From Luteolibacter arcticus (lineage in GTDB: Bacteria; Verrucomicrobiota; Verrucomicrobiia; Verrucomicrobiales; Akkermansiaceae), in contig NZ_JAPDDT010000013.1 of assembly GCF_025950235.1 (NCBI RefSeq), forward strand, positions 62,001 to 126,000: DNA of 64,000 nt. The letters are read 5' to 3'. Below, piece by piece: positions 1 through 8,309 of the stretch; position 1 is the first letter of the stretch, and each line of letters opens with the position of its first letter. Under the pieces are notes generated by a model. It did not search any database, had not been told where the DNA came from, and saw nothing but the letters and a program-made list of their open reading frames with translations. The position numbers and the translations under genes were made by a program.

Positions 1-142
1 TGCGGCCGACCAGCACGACCTCTGCGCCAGCGCGGGCCAGACCCTGCGCCATGCAGCCGCAAAGCTCTCCGGTGCCCCCGATGACGACGGCGGTTTGTCC
101 CTCGAGGCCGAACAGGTCTTTGAAATAGGCGGCGGTTTGCAT
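1..142 (-). CDS. SDR family oxidoreductase, N-terminal part (runs off window start)
   Basis: The first 47 codons of a short-chain dehydrogenase/reductase are visible. Translation from the ATG at 142 gives a short leader followed by a Rossmann nucleotide-binding strand-turn-helix: AVVIGGTGELCG, the TGxxxGxG-type glycine motif, then a second strand ending VVLVGR, which usually contacts the NADP ribose. The FKDLFGLEG lead-in resembles fructuronate reductase/mannonate oxidoreductase-type SDRs, but with only the cofactor site present the substrate cannot be assigned. It lies 64 bases downstream of vapC on the same strand. No clear Shine-Dalgarno precedes the start. Confidence 0.75.
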   Translation of the reverse strand, partial: MQTAAYFKDLFGLEGQTAVVIGGTGELCGCMAQGLARAGAEVVLVGR

Positions 143-206
143 CGCCGGAAGGTTCTTCAGCTCGCCTCGCCCCGGCAAGCGGAATGAGCGTCGCCCATGC
201 CCCCGA

Positions 207-620
207 TCATTCCTCGAACCAGTTTTCCACCCGCAGCTTGGGAATGCGGTTGAAGTGGGCGACGTTGCGAGTCACTACGACCAGCCCCCGGGCCAGTGCG
301 GTACCGGCGAGGCAGGTGTCCCAGGGGCCGATGGGTGTCCCCGCCTTCCGCATTTCGGCTAACAGGTCAGCGGTCGAGGTCGAAGCCTCACGGTCAAATT
401 CCAGCCACGTGGCGAGTGGCAAGATGGAGGTTTCGATCGATTCCCATAGGGTTTCAGCCTGGGGATGAAGGGCTGCGCCGAACCTCAACTCCATGCGGGT
501 AATCTCGCTCGCAAAGATCGAGGCAGGAGAAAGGGTTCGTAGGCGATTCACAACCGCCGAATTCGGCCGTTTCTTGAGCACCTCACTCAGAACATTGGTG
601 TCCGCGAGATACCGTCTCAT
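207..620 (-). CDS. vapC: VapC-type PIN-domain toxin ribonuclease
   Basis: A 137-residue PIN-domain protein, the usual VapC length. The acidic residues expected for Mg-dependent RNA cleavage are visible: D7 in YLADTNVLSE, E44 in TRMELRFG and D101 in GPWDTCLAG, followed by TRNVAHF. The start at 620 was chosen over an upstream in-frame ATG at 650 because its ATGA overlaps the antitoxin stop, the normal antitoxin-toxin arrangement. By family, VapC cleaves RNA (often tRNA) when freed from VapB. The gene order, antitoxin first, supports the call. Confidence 0.88.
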   Translation of the reverse strand: MRRYLADTNVLSEVLKKRPNSAVVNRLRTLSPASIFASEITRMELRFGAALHPQAETLWESIETSILPLATWLEFDREASTSTADLLAEMRKAGTPIGPWDTCLAGTALARGLVVVTRNVAHFNRIPKLRVENWFEE

Positions 621-856
621 CGCTTGCCGGGCATTTGAGAATTCCCCCAAGCGCGGACGTGCTCCAAGGCAGCAAAGAACGGATCGTCATCGTCTAAACC
701 TTCGCCAGTTTGCTTCGTCGGTGGGGAAGGAGGCGCGCTGCCCAGATGAGCCTGCAGGGCCTCGGTCATTACATCCCTGAGGGTCCGACCTTGCTCGACG
801 GCCAAAATCTTGGCTTGGCGGAGCAAGTGATCGGGGAGTTCTATCGTCGTCTTCAC
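617..856 (-). CDS. vapB: VapB-type antitoxin
   Basis: A 79-residue protein whose N-terminus (MKTTIELPDHLLRQAK, then RTLRDVMTEALQAHL) has the beta strand-helix-helix pattern of ribbon-helix-helix or VapB DNA-binding domains. It is followed by a proline-rich, then acidic tail that should wrap the PIN toxin. It precedes vapC with a 4-base overlap, so the two are translationally coupled. By family it neutralises the toxin and autoregulates the operon. Confidence 0.85.
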   Translation of the reverse strand: MKTTIELPDHLLRQAKILAVEQGRTLRDVMTEALQAHLGSAPPSPPTKQTGEGLDDDDPFFAALEHVRAWGNSQMPGKR

Positions 857-904
857 CCGTCGAAGATACGGGAATATGGGAATATGGCAAGATGGAGTCC
901 TGTA

Positions 905-1744
905 TCAGGCACCATTCCGACGCCGAGCCGCCCCGAAAATCCCGTATTTGGGCGCAAACAGCAGGGAGACAGTGAATACCAGTGCCTGCGTGAGTACGAT
1001 GCAGGCCCCGGTCGCGCCATCCAGGTGGTAGCTGATAAAAATCCCGGCGGCGGTCGAGCCCACCGCCGAGCCGACGGCGATCAGCAACATCCGGTCGAAA
1101 CGGTCCGTCCAGAGCTGGGCGATACAGCCGGGGGTGACCAGCATCGCCACCACGAGGATGATGCCGACCGCCTGCAGGGCAACTACGATGGCCAGCGACA
1201 GCAGGGCGAGCAGCAGATAGTTCAGGAAACGCTCGCCCAGGCCGAGCACCCTCGCCTGCGCCGGGTCGAAGCATATCAGCAGCAGATCCCGCCGCAGGAG
1301 GACGACGACAGCGATGATGCCGCCGCCGATCAGGAAGCACTCCAGTCGCTGCGCCTTGGTGATGCCGAGGATGTTCCCGAACAGGATGTGGTCGAGGTGG
1401 AGGTCGGAAGTGATCTTGCTGAACAGCACCAGCCCGAAGGCGAACAGGCCGGTGAAGACCACTCCCATGACGGTGTCCTCCTTGATCCGGCTGTTCTGCT
1501 TGATGAAGCCGGTGCTGACCGCGCACAGCAGTCCGGACGCGAAGGCGCCGAGGGGCAGCGGCAGCCCCGCCAGATAGGCAAGGACGATGCCCGGCAGCAC
1601 GGCGTGGGAAATGGCGTCGCCCATCAGCGACCAGCCCTTGAGGATCAGGAAGCACGAGAGCACCGCGCACATCGCCGCGATCACGCTGCCGACCAGCAGC
1701 GCGTCCTGCATGAAGGCGAAGCGCAGGGGTTCAAACAGATCCAT
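905..1744 (-). CDS. Metal ABC transporter permease (MntB/SitD/ZnuB family), second permease
   Basis: A 279-residue, very hydrophobic protein of the ABC-3 permease family (TroCD, SitCD, ZnuB), with about eight predicted membrane segments. Family signatures include GWSLMGDAISHAVLPG near the N-terminus and LVTPGCIAQLWTDRFDRM near the C-terminus. It is the last gene of the metal-uptake operon and overlaps the preceding permease by 14 bases. Two different permeases following one ATPase is the TroCD/SitCD arrangement, so the pore is probably a heterodimer. Confidence 0.9.
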   Translation of the reverse strand: MDLFEPLRFAFMQDALLVGSVIAAMCAVLSCFLILKGWSLMGDAISHAVLPGIVLAYLAGLPLPLGAFASGLLCAVSTGFIKQNSRIKEDTVMGVVFTGLFAFGLVLFSKITSDLHLDHILFGNILGITKAQRLECFLIGGGIIAVVVLLRRDLLLICFDPAQARVLGLGERFLNYLLLALLSLAIVVALQAVGIILVVAMLVTPGCIAQLWTDRFDRMLLIAVGSAVGSTAAGIFISYHLDGATGACIVLTQALVFTVSLLFAPKYGIFGAARRRNGA

Positions 1745-2600
1745 CCAGCGGAGGGGTGGTTAGTTGGGCGCGGCGCTTGGAGGCGAGCAGCCCGTGTTTC
1801 GGCGCGAAGATGAAGACGACGAGGAAAACCAGGGTCTGCAAGGTCACGATGCAGCCGCCGGTCGCCCCATTGAAGAAGTAGCTGGCGTAGGCGCCGACCA
1901 GGGACGTGGCGGCTCCCATCAGCGAGGAAAGCCCCATCATTCTCCCGAAGCGATCGGTAAGCAGGAAAGCGGTGGCACCGGGTGTGATGAGCATCGCCAC
2001 CACCAGCACGGCGCCGACGGCTTGCAGCGCGGCAACGGTGACGGCGGACAGCAACGCCAAGAGCAGCAGATGCAATCGTCGCACCGGCAGTCCGAGGGTC
2101 CGCGCCTGATTCGGATCGAAGCAGAAAAGCATGAGATCCCGCCATTTCAATCCCAGCACCACGAGCGCGACCACGCTGATGCCAATGACCTGCAGGATGT
2201 CTGGATCGGAAATGCCGAGGATATTGCCGAAGATGATCGTCTTCAGATCGACCCGCGCCGGGAAGAGCGAGATCAGCAGCAGGCCCAGCGCGAAATAGGT
2301 CGTGAAGACGACCCCCATCGTCGCGTCCTCGCGGATGCGGCTCTGGGTCTTCACGAAGGCCATCGTGCCCGCCGCCAGCAGTCCCGCGACGAAGGCACCC
2401 AGCGCAAAAGGAAGGCCGGCCATGTAGGCCAGCACCACTCCCGGGACGACCGCGTGGGATAGTGCATCGCCCATCAGCGACCAGCCCTTCATTGTGACGA
2501 AGGACGAGAGAAACCCGCACACCCCGCCGATCAGCGCGCTCACCCAGATGGCGCGCAGCATGTAGTCGTAGTGGAGGGGGGTGAGGAGATCGGAGATCAC
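1731..2600 (-). CDS. Metal ABC transporter permease (SitC/TroC family), first permease
   Basis: A 289-residue inner-membrane permease of the ABC-3 family, paralogous to the next gene. The shared signatures are GWSLMGDALSHAVVPGVVLAY and MLITPGATAFLLTDRFGRMM. Its start overlaps the ATPase stop by ATGA (2597-2600), showing tight coupling. With the downstream permease it should form the membrane channel through which Mn or Fe delivered by the binding protein enters the cytoplasm. Length and hydrophobic pattern are normal for the family. Confidence 0.9.
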   Translation of the reverse strand: MISDLLTPLHYDYMLRAIWVSALIGGVCGFLSSFVTMKGWSLMGDALSHAVVPGVVLAYMAGLPFALGAFVAGLLAAGTMAFVKTQSRIREDATMGVVFTTYFALGLLLISLFPARVDLKTIIFGNILGISDPDILQVIGISVVALVVLGLKWRDLMLFCFDPNQARTLGLPVRRLHLLLLALLSAVTVAALQAVGAVLVVAMLITPGATAFLLTDRFGRMMGLSSLMGAATSLVGAYASYFFNGATGGCIVTLQTLVFLVVFIFAPKHGLLASKRRAQLTTPPLDGSV

Positions 2601-3490
2601 TGTCCCTCCTCCTCCCGCTGTTTGACGATGTCTTCGCGGCCTTGGCGGTCCTTGTATTCGAGGTGGCCGTCCTTGCCGAAGATGAGCGGGCGCTCGTCGT
2701 CGGTGAGCACGCGGACGGCGCGGCCGTCGTGGTCCTGGATGGTCGATTCCTCGAAGTGGAATTGCCGCAGCACACCGCCGAAGGCCTTGGTGAGATTTTG
2801 TTCGGTGAATACTTCGGCGGTCGGTCCGTAGGCCAGGATGGTGCGGTTGACCAAGACCACCTGATCACAAAATTCCGGCACGCTGCCGAGGTTGTGGGTC
2901 GAGACGAGGATGATGCAGCCGGTCTCCCGTAGCTCGCGGAGCAGGGTGATGATCGCTTCCTCGGTCTTCACGTCGACGCCGGTGAACGGCTCGTCTAACA
3001 GAATGATCCGCGCCCCCTGCGCCAACGCGCGGGCGAGGAAGACGCGCTTCTTCTGCCCGCCGCTCAGCTCGCCGATCTGACGGTCGCGGAAGTCCCACAT
3101 CGTCACCCGGCGCAGGCTATCTTCCACGGCGGCCTTGTCCGCCGCGCGGGGAATGCGGAGGAAGTTCATCGCGCCATAGCGGCCCATCATCGCCACGTCG
3201 GTGACATTGACGGGGAACTGCCAGTCGACCTCTTCGGCCTGCGGCACGTAGGCGACGAGGTTTTCACGGAGGGCATCACGGACCGGCCGGCCATTGATCC
3301 GCACCGCGCCGCGGTCGGGCCGGATGAAGCCCATGATGCTCTTGAAAAGGGTGGATTTCCCACTGCCATTCACCCCGACCAGCGCGCAGATGGTGCCGCC
3401 CTTCAGGTGAAAGCTCGCGTCGTGGAGCGCCCGGTGGCCGTTTGCATAGGCCACCGAAACAGATTCCACGTCGAGGGTCAGCGGGGTCAT
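2597..3490 (-). CDS. Metal ABC transporter ATP-binding protein
   Basis: A 297-residue ABC ATPase. Walker A is GVNGSGKST, the signature motif is GELSGGQKKR, Walker B is ARIILLDEPFTGVD, and the H-loop is in STHNL. The reading frame stays open to 3751, but the ATG at 3490 is preferred because it overlaps the binding-protein stop by ATGA and begins directly with ABC-domain sequence (TLDVESVSVAYANG). The roughly 50 residues after the ABC core (DHDGRAVRVLTDDERPLIFG) form an extra tail of unknown role. It energises the two permeases encoded downstream. Confidence 0.93.
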   Translation of the reverse strand: MTPLTLDVESVSVAYANGHRALHDASFHLKGGTICALVGVNGSGKSTLFKSIMGFIRPDRGAVRINGRPVRDALRENLVAYVPQAEEVDWQFPVNVTDVAMMGRYGAMNFLRIPRAADKAAVEDSLRRVTMWDFRDRQIGELSGGQKKRVFLARALAQGARIILLDEPFTGVDVKTEEAIITLLRELRETGCIILVSTHNLGSVPEFCDQVVLVNRTILAYGPTAEVFTEQNLTKAFGGVLRQFHFEESTIQDHDGRAVRVLTDDERPLIFGKDGHLEYKDRQGREDIVKQREEEGQ

Positions 3491-4431
3491 GGGTGAAAGC
3501 CTTTGACGATCGTGTCGGCATTCGCCTCCAGCAACTTCAAGTAGCTCGGAGCAGGGCCATCGGCCTCGGTCAGCGAATCGACATACAGCACGCCGCCGTA
3601 GCGCGCGCCGGTTTCCTTGCACACCTGGCGGGCCGGCTTGTCGCTCACCGTGCTTTCGGAAAAGACCACCGGGATCTTGTTCGAGCGGACGCCGTCGATG
3701 ACCTTCTGCACCTGCTGCGGGGTGCCTTGGGCATCGGCATTGATCGGCCACAGGTAGAGCTGCTTCAGGCCGTAGTTCGCGCAGAGGTAGGAGAAGGCGC
3801 CCTCGCTGCTGACCAGCCAGCGCTGGTCCTCCGGGATGCTGGCAAGCTTCTGCCGCACCGGTTCGTCGAGCGCCTTGATCTTCGCCGTGTAGGCCGCGGC
3901 ATTGGCGTTGTAGGTCGACTCATTGACCGGATCCATTTTCACCAGCGCCTTGCGGATGTTCTCCACGTAGATGGCGGCATTGGCCGGGGACATCCACGCG
4001 TGGGGGTTGGGCTTGCCGGTATAGGGGCCCTCGCTGATTCCCATGGGGAGGACGCCCTCGGTAAGCACCGCGCTCGGCACGTCCTTCACGTTCTGGAAAA
4101 ACTTCTCGAACCATAGCTCGAGGTTCATGCCGTTCCACAGGACAAGATCGGCGCTCTGGGCCTTCACGATATCCTTCGGCGTCGGTTCGTAGCCGTGGAT
4201 TTCCGAGCCGGGCTTGGTGATCGACTCCACCTCGGCAGCATCGCCGGCGACCTCGCGGGCCATGTCGGCGATGATCGTGAAGCTGGTGACGACCTTCTTC
4301 TTCCCCGACGAGGCGGTGGTTGCCGGTTTGCAGCCGGCGAACAAGGCCGCTCCGAGGGCGAGGGCCAGCACGGCACGGCGTTTCACAAGGGCGGCGGTCA
4401 CGGCCTGAGTTTGGTTTCGAGTGGTGTTCAT
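3487..4431 (-). CDS. Mn/Fe-type metal ABC transporter substrate-binding lipoprotein
   Basis: A 314-residue cluster A-I (TroA/MntC/SitA) binding protein. A positively charged N-terminus, hydrophobic stretch and lipobox (LFAGC, C34) mark it as a lipoprotein. The metal ligands can be read: H79 (EIHGYEPT), H144 (NPHAWMSP), E210 (SSEGAFSYL) and D285 (YVDSLTEA). This His-His-Glu-Asp set is typical of Mn/Fe binders such as PsaA. The His-rich loop and third His of ZnuA-type zinc binders are absent. It is the second gene of the operon, 36 bases after the outer-membrane channel. Mn is favoured over Fe by inference only. Confidence 0.9.
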   Translation of the reverse strand: MNTTRNQTQAVTAALVKRRAVLALALGAALFAGCKPATTASSGKKKVVTSFTIIADMAREVAGDAAEVESITKPGSEIHGYEPTPKDIVKAQSADLVLWNGMNLELWFEKFFQNVKDVPSAVLTEGVLPMGISEGPYTGKPNPHAWMSPANAAIYVENIRKALVKMDPVNESTYNANAAAYTAKIKALDEPVRQKLASIPEDQRWLVSSEGAFSYLCANYGLKQLYLWPINADAQGTPQQVQKVIDGVRSNKIPVVFSESTVSDKPARQVCKETGARYGGVLYVDSLTEADGPAPSYLKLLEANADTIVKGFHP

Positions 4432-4445
4432 CGCAACGTAGAATC

Positions 4446-4459
4446 TTAGAAGAGGCTAA
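4446..4459. promoter_or_regulatory. Possible second metalloregulator half-site between channel and binding-protein genes
   Basis: TTAG-AAGA-GGCTAA lies just upstream of the binding-protein start and shares the GGCTAAATT half-site with the full palindrome at 5235-5254. Only one half is intact. It may be a weak secondary site or chance. Confidence 0.35.
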
Positions 4460-4467
4460 ATTTTGGG

Positions 4468-5226
4468 TTAAAACTTTTTGCTCAGGCCGAGGAACGGGGT
4501 CACGTCGGCCGAAGCATCGGTCAGGCCAAGCCGGACGCCGCCGTCGAGCTGGGTGGTATTGTCGAGAGCATAGGTCCAGCCGGTGTTGAAATAGGCCTCG
4601 GTGTGGTCATCGGAGTCGGCGCTGAAAATGCCGACCAACTCGAAGAACGCGGCCAACTCGTCGGTGATCGCATGGCTGGCGGTCGCCGAGTTCAGCGAGA
4701 CCGCATGGTAGCCGCTGTCGTCGCCGTCCACGGCGAAGTCGAGCTGGGTCATCACTGCACAGTTCCATTCGCCCGGGCCGTCGAAGGCGAGGGGAATGAT
4801 GACGCCGCCTTCCAGCTTGCCGTTGCCGAGGTCGCTGTTGGCGGTCGGCAGCTTGAGGTAGGGCATCACGGCCAGCGCGGTGGAGCCCACGTCGTTGCCC
4901 CAGATATTGCGCTTCAGGCGGACTTCGATGTCGCCGAAGCCTTCCGCGCCGCTGTCTTCGTGGGTGTAGAAGGGGATCACCACTTGCAGGTCGGTGCAGG
5001 CATTGAGTCCAACCTTCGCGTTCACTTCGCCGAGCGAAACGCTGTCGTCTTCGCCGTCGCGTTGCCAAGTGAGGGCTTCCATCTCGAATTGGAAATGCCC
5101 GGCATCGACGGTGTAGGGGCTTTCGGTGGTGTCGGGGCGATCGGTGCTCAGAGGGCGGAGTTCCTGTCCGAAGAGCGAAGTGCAACAGGCGGAAAGCAGC
5201 AACAAGCGGGCGGGGGAGTTAGTCAT
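4468..5226 (-). CDS. Outer-membrane channel-like protein (transporter / Phenol_MetA_deg family)
   Basis: A 252-residue protein with a signal peptide (MTNSPARLLLLSACCTSLFG). Its sequence is made of alternating amphipathic strands and opens with LRPLSTDRPDTTESPYTVDAGHFQFE, the characteristic start of the MetA-pathway/transporter beta-barrel family (PF13557-like). It ends in an aromatic residue (LSKKF) after a strand, as outer-membrane barrels do. It is the first gene of the metal operon and has the palindromic operator immediately ahead of its start, so it is probably the outer-membrane entry route for the same metal. Substrate specificity is inferred from context only. Confidence 0.8.
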   Translation of the reverse strand: MTNSPARLLLLSACCTSLFGQELRPLSTDRPDTTESPYTVDAGHFQFEMEALTWQRDGEDDSVSLGEVNAKVGLNACTDLQVVIPFYTHEDSGAEGFGDIEVRLKRNIWGNDVGSTALAVMPYLKLPTANSDLGNGKLEGGVIIPLAFDGPGEWNCAVMTQLDFAVDGDDSGYHAVSLNSATASHAITDELAAFFELVGIFSADSDDHTEAYFNTGWTYALDNTTQLDGGVRLGLTDASADVTPFLGLSKKF

Positions 5227-5234
5227 CGCGGATA

Positions 5235-5254
5235 AAATTAGCCCAGGCTAAATT
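5235..5254. promoter_or_regulatory. DtxR/MntR-like operator palindrome
   Basis: TTAGCC-CA-GGCTAA is a perfect inverted repeat (5238-5243 and 5246-5251), extended by AA/TT two bases further out on each side. It lies 9-28 bases upstream of the channel start, where it could block initiation. The spacing and TTAGCC/GGCTAA halves resemble DtxR/IdeR/MntR-class sites. The operon's Mn/Fe-type transporter makes a metalloregulator the natural candidate, but no regulator gene is in the window. Confidence 0.6.
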
Positions 5255-5313
5255 CGAGGCGCAAGCGCGGATTTCTAATAATCGGCCGGGCCCTTGGAAT
5301 CAGGCGGCGGGAC

Positions 5314-5913
5314 TCAGCCGTGCATCAGCTCTGCGGCCAGCCAGCGCTCGAAGGCGGGGTGATCGTTCAAGTCGTACTGCCACGACCGGAAGCCGAGTTT
5401 CTTGCCAGTCTCGATGTTCGCCGGCAGGTCATCGATGTAGCGCGTCTCTGCCGGCTTCAAGCCGTGGGCGGTGATGGCGTGGTGGTAAATCTCCGGCTCC
5501 GGCTTGATCGAGCCGGTTTCGTAAGAAAGCACCGCGCCGCCGAAGTGGCGGAAGACCTCGTAGGTCTCGAAGATCCACGGGCAGTGGATGCCGTTGGTAT
5601 TCGAAAACAAAATCAGCTGGTGCCCGCCGGCCGCGAGGCTTTCGACCACCTGCCACATCGCCTTGTTCGGGGTGAAGATGTTCCGCCAGGCGTGGAGGAA
5701 GTCCGCCTCATTGACAGGAGAGCCGAGCCGCTCGATGGCCCATGGGACATAGTCCGCCACCGAGATGCGCCCGCCTTCGAAGTCGTCCTTCTTTTCCAAC
5801 AAGACGGACAGCCGCTCGTGGCCATTGTCCGTTCCGGGTGGCAGCAGCGTGGCGAGCGAGGGCTCGAAATGGAAGTCGAGGAGCACCTTGCCGATGTCGA
5901 AGAGAAAGGTCAT
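5314..5913 (-). CDS. HAD-family phosphatase, YihX-like
   Basis: A 199-residue haloacid dehalogenase-superfamily hydrolase. Motif I is FLFDIGKVLLDF (nucleophile D6), motif II is LILFSNTNGIH, motif III uses the Lys in SIKPEPEIYHHA, and motif IV is YIDDLPANIETGKKLG. The DxGxV form of motif I, the SNTN signature and the DD..NIE motif all match E. coli YihX, a glucose-1-phosphate phosphatase. The ATG at 5913 is preferred because the upstream extension to 6012 is low-complexity and unlike the family. The substrate is not certain. Confidence 0.85.
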   Translation of the reverse strand: MTFLFDIGKVLLDFHFEPSLATLLPPGTDNGHERLSVLLEKKDDFEGGRISVADYVPWAIERLGSPVNEADFLHAWRNIFTPNKAMWQVVESLAAGGHQLILFSNTNGIHCPWIFETYEVFRHFGGAVLSYETGSIKPEPEIYHHAITAHGLKPAETRYIDDLPANIETGKKLGFRSWQYDLNDHPAFERWLAAELMHG

Positions 5914-6069
5914 GCGGTGGCCCGAGGCTGTACGATGGAAATGGAGGAGCCAAGTCTTGGAACAGGTCTGGGTTCCCGGCCCTTCGCTTCTGGATGTCGC
6001 TTGCCCGGCCACTACCTCGGCATTGGCACGTCGGAGGGGCGGACTTGGGCGAAGATCTGCGGGAGCAGC

Positions 6070-6891
6070 TCAAGAATCCTCCAGCCGCTGGTAATAGAGG
6101 CCGCGATAGGGACACGAGTAGTCGGGAAAGAGCGGCAAGTTGAGCGACTTCTCCAGATCGGTCCAGCTATCCACCAGCGTGTAGCCTTCGGCTTCCATCT
6201 CGGCCGTCACTTGCTCAACGCTCCGAACCTGACAGGGGACCGCCCAATCGCGGCCTTGCTGGACCGTGAAGAACGCCTTCCCGCGGGCTCGCATCGGGCT
6301 GCGATTGACCATGAAGTGCGCCGGTCTGGTTCCCATGGCGTCGAGAAAGGCAGACATCGATCCTTCCCAGTAGTGCAGCGCTCCGGCGGCGAGCGCGACA
6401 TTGCACGTCGATCCGGCGGCCATGCGGTCGGTAAAGACGAGCCGCGGCGGCACGCCATCGAGGAAGAATCTGGTGGAGGCCTGGGAGATGACATCCGGTA
6501 GATCCTGGACGATCCAGCGTTCCAAACGATCCTCCGGCAAGAGATGTGAAAAGTTCACATAGGTTTGTCCGACCCCGCCACCGAAGTCGAAGACACTGAG
6601 CTTCTCGGTCCGGATGGCTTCCTGGAGCCAGAAGAGGACCGGGTAGTCGCTCATCCGGATGGTCGAGGAGAGCGTGAAATTGGAGCCGATCAAATTGCCG
6701 TCCAAGTGCCCGCAGGTGTCCGCGCGATGGCGACGGACCGCTTCCCGCGCTTCGTCAATCGACTCGAAGATGCCAGAAGCTCCGGAGAGCCGTTGGAATA
6801 CTTGTCCTGCTCGCCGGCTCTTGCCGGCGCGGAGGATCACTTGTTTTACGGGACGAAGGTTCAGTCCTCGGGAAACCATCGGGGGGATCAT
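6070..6891 (-). CDS. Putative methyltransferase, TIGR04325 (LIC12133) family
   Basis: The product is 273 residues from the chosen ATG at 6891 (6879 is an alternative; the frame stays open to 7020). The SAM-binding motif reads SVFDFGGGVGQTYVNF, followed by VQDLP and, later, LAAGALHYWEG, the order seen in class I methyltransferases of the TIGR04325 family. These are often found near surface-polysaccharide genes. The upstream extension is AT-richer and looks non-coding. It is flanked by an unrelated HAD phosphatase and a glycosyltransferase on the same strand with gaps. Substrate unknown. Confidence 0.75.
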   Translation of the reverse strand: MIPPMVSRGLNLRPVKQVILRAGKSRRAGQVFQRLSGASGIFESIDEAREAVRRHRADTCGHLDGNLIGSNFTLSSTIRMSDYPVLFWLQEAIRTEKLSVFDFGGGVGQTYVNFSHLLPEDRLERWIVQDLPDVISQASTRFFLDGVPPRLVFTDRMAAGSTCNVALAAGALHYWEGSMSAFLDAMGTRPAHFMVNRSPMRARGKAFFTVQQGRDWAVPCQVRSVEQVTAEMEAEGYTLVDSWTDLEKSLNLPLFPDYSCPYRGLYYQRLEDS

Positions 6892-7116
6892 GGTAACGGG
6901 GGGGTGGGGGGAACAAAAGGAGCCAAGACTCCTATGTATGAACCATGTCCTGTAAATGAATGGCGACGGGATGTCTAGGAATAGATAGATCTCCGAATTG
7001 ATCGGGGTATTAGCAAGCAATCGGGAATCATTAACATTCGGATATTCCCCATGACTGGGAAATCTTATGCAAGCGCCGGAGAGAAGGCCCCGGATCAGCG
7101 GCCCGTAGTGCCCGGG

Positions 7117-8232
7117 TTATCCCTGGGCTGAGCCCTTGCATCGCTCCAGAATGTGTCGCGCCGAGGCGATGGCTCCGGCATTGCGGCCGTGGAGGGCGAG
7201 CTTGCGTTTCATCGAGCGCCACAGGGCGGCGTCATCGGCGAGCAGGTCGGTCACGGCGGCACGCATGGTTTCCGGAGTGTCGGCGAGGCGGCCGGAGCCG
7301 ATCGATTCCAGCAGGCGCAGGTTGCCTTCTTCCTGGCCGGGGACGAGGTGATGCACCAGCATCGGGCAGCGCGCGGCGATGGCTTCATGGACCGTCGCGC
7401 CACCGGCCTTGCCGATGACGAGGTGGTGGCTGTTGAGGAGCTGCGGGACCTTGCGCGTCCAGCCCTTGATCTTTACCCGGCCGGGGAAGGCGTCGCGGAT
7501 CTCCTTCGCCCTCTTCCACAGGTGGCGGACGTTCTTGCCCAGCACGATGGTGATCTGGGTGCGCGGCGAGGCCTGGAGCACGGCCTTGGCAAAGCGCCGG
7601 ACCTGAAGGCGGCGGGAGGTGCTGAAAAACAGCACGCGAAACGGCTCGCAGGCATCGTCCGCGGCCAACGGGGTGAGCCGGGAAAAAGCGGGATTCACCG
7701 GGAAGCCGGTGTCGATCACCCGCTCGGCCGGCAGACCGCCGCGGATCATCGTGTCGCGGGTGTAGGCGTCCGACACCAGCCACTCGCCGGTCGGGCACTT
7801 CAGCCAGGCGGCGTTGATCTCGATGGAGTCCGTGACGACGGTGAAGATCTTCGGGGGGCGGGGATTTCCTTCCAGCAGGCGCTCGAGGAAATACGGGTAG
7901 AGCGGGTAGGTGGCGACCACTGCGTCCGGCTGCCAGGTATCCACCAGTTCGCCGAGCTTGCGCTCCGGCTTGCGCATCAGCGGCATGCGCTGTTTGGAAA
8001 AATCGACATCCCCGGTGCGGAGATAGACGCGATACCATAGCCCCGGAAAGCGGGTGGTGACAAAGCGGTAGCCATGGCACAGCCAGCGGGTGCTGACCGG
8101 CGCGCCGAGCAGGCAGGGATCGGCGACCCGCGCCTCGGCACCGGCTTCCTGCAGCGCCAGCGCCAGATTGCGGGCGGCGCTGTTGTGGCCTTCGCCAAAG
8201 GCGGCAGTGCAAATGAGGATCCGGGCTGGCAT
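7117..8232 (-). CDS. MurG/MGDG-synthase-like glycosyltransferase
   Basis: A 371-residue GT-B glycosyltransferase resembling diacylglycerol glucosyl/galactosyltransferases (UgtP, MGD synthase). The N-terminal domain opens ILICTAAFGEGHNSAARNLA, the acceptor-side glycine loop of that family. The C-terminal domain has VIGKAGGATVHEAIAARCP and HLVPGQEEGN, which bind the nucleotide-sugar. No signal peptide or transmembrane segment is evident, so it should act on the cytoplasmic face of the inner membrane, probably making a glycolipid. It is divergent from the next gene across a 77-base gap. Confidence 0.83.
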   Translation of the reverse strand: MPARILICTAAFGEGHNSAARNLALALQEAGAEARVADPCLLGAPVSTRWLCHGYRFVTTRFPGLWYRVYLRTGDVDFSKQRMPLMRKPERKLGELVDTWQPDAVVATYPLYPYFLERLLEGNPRPPKIFTVVTDSIEINAAWLKCPTGEWLVSDAYTRDTMIRGGLPAERVIDTGFPVNPAFSRLTPLAADDACEPFRVLFFSTSRRLQVRRFAKAVLQASPRTQITIVLGKNVRHLWKRAKEIRDAFPGRVKIKGWTRKVPQLLNSHHLVIGKAGGATVHEAIAARCPMLVHHLVPGQEEGNLRLLESIGSGRLADTPETMRAAVTDLLADDAALWRSMKRKLALHGRNAGAIASARHILERCKGSAQG

Positions 8233-8309
8233 CGGCGGTTGGCGCGGGGTTCATAAGCCAAAGCGCGGCATTGCGTCGAACGGCATTTGCGGTTTTCGTC
8301 TGCCGCCGC

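Noticed and set aside
687..1670. Long open frames on both strands over the metal permease genes
   Set aside because: They are Arg/Pro/Gln-rich, low-complexity shadows of the real permease frames, which carry clear family motifs.
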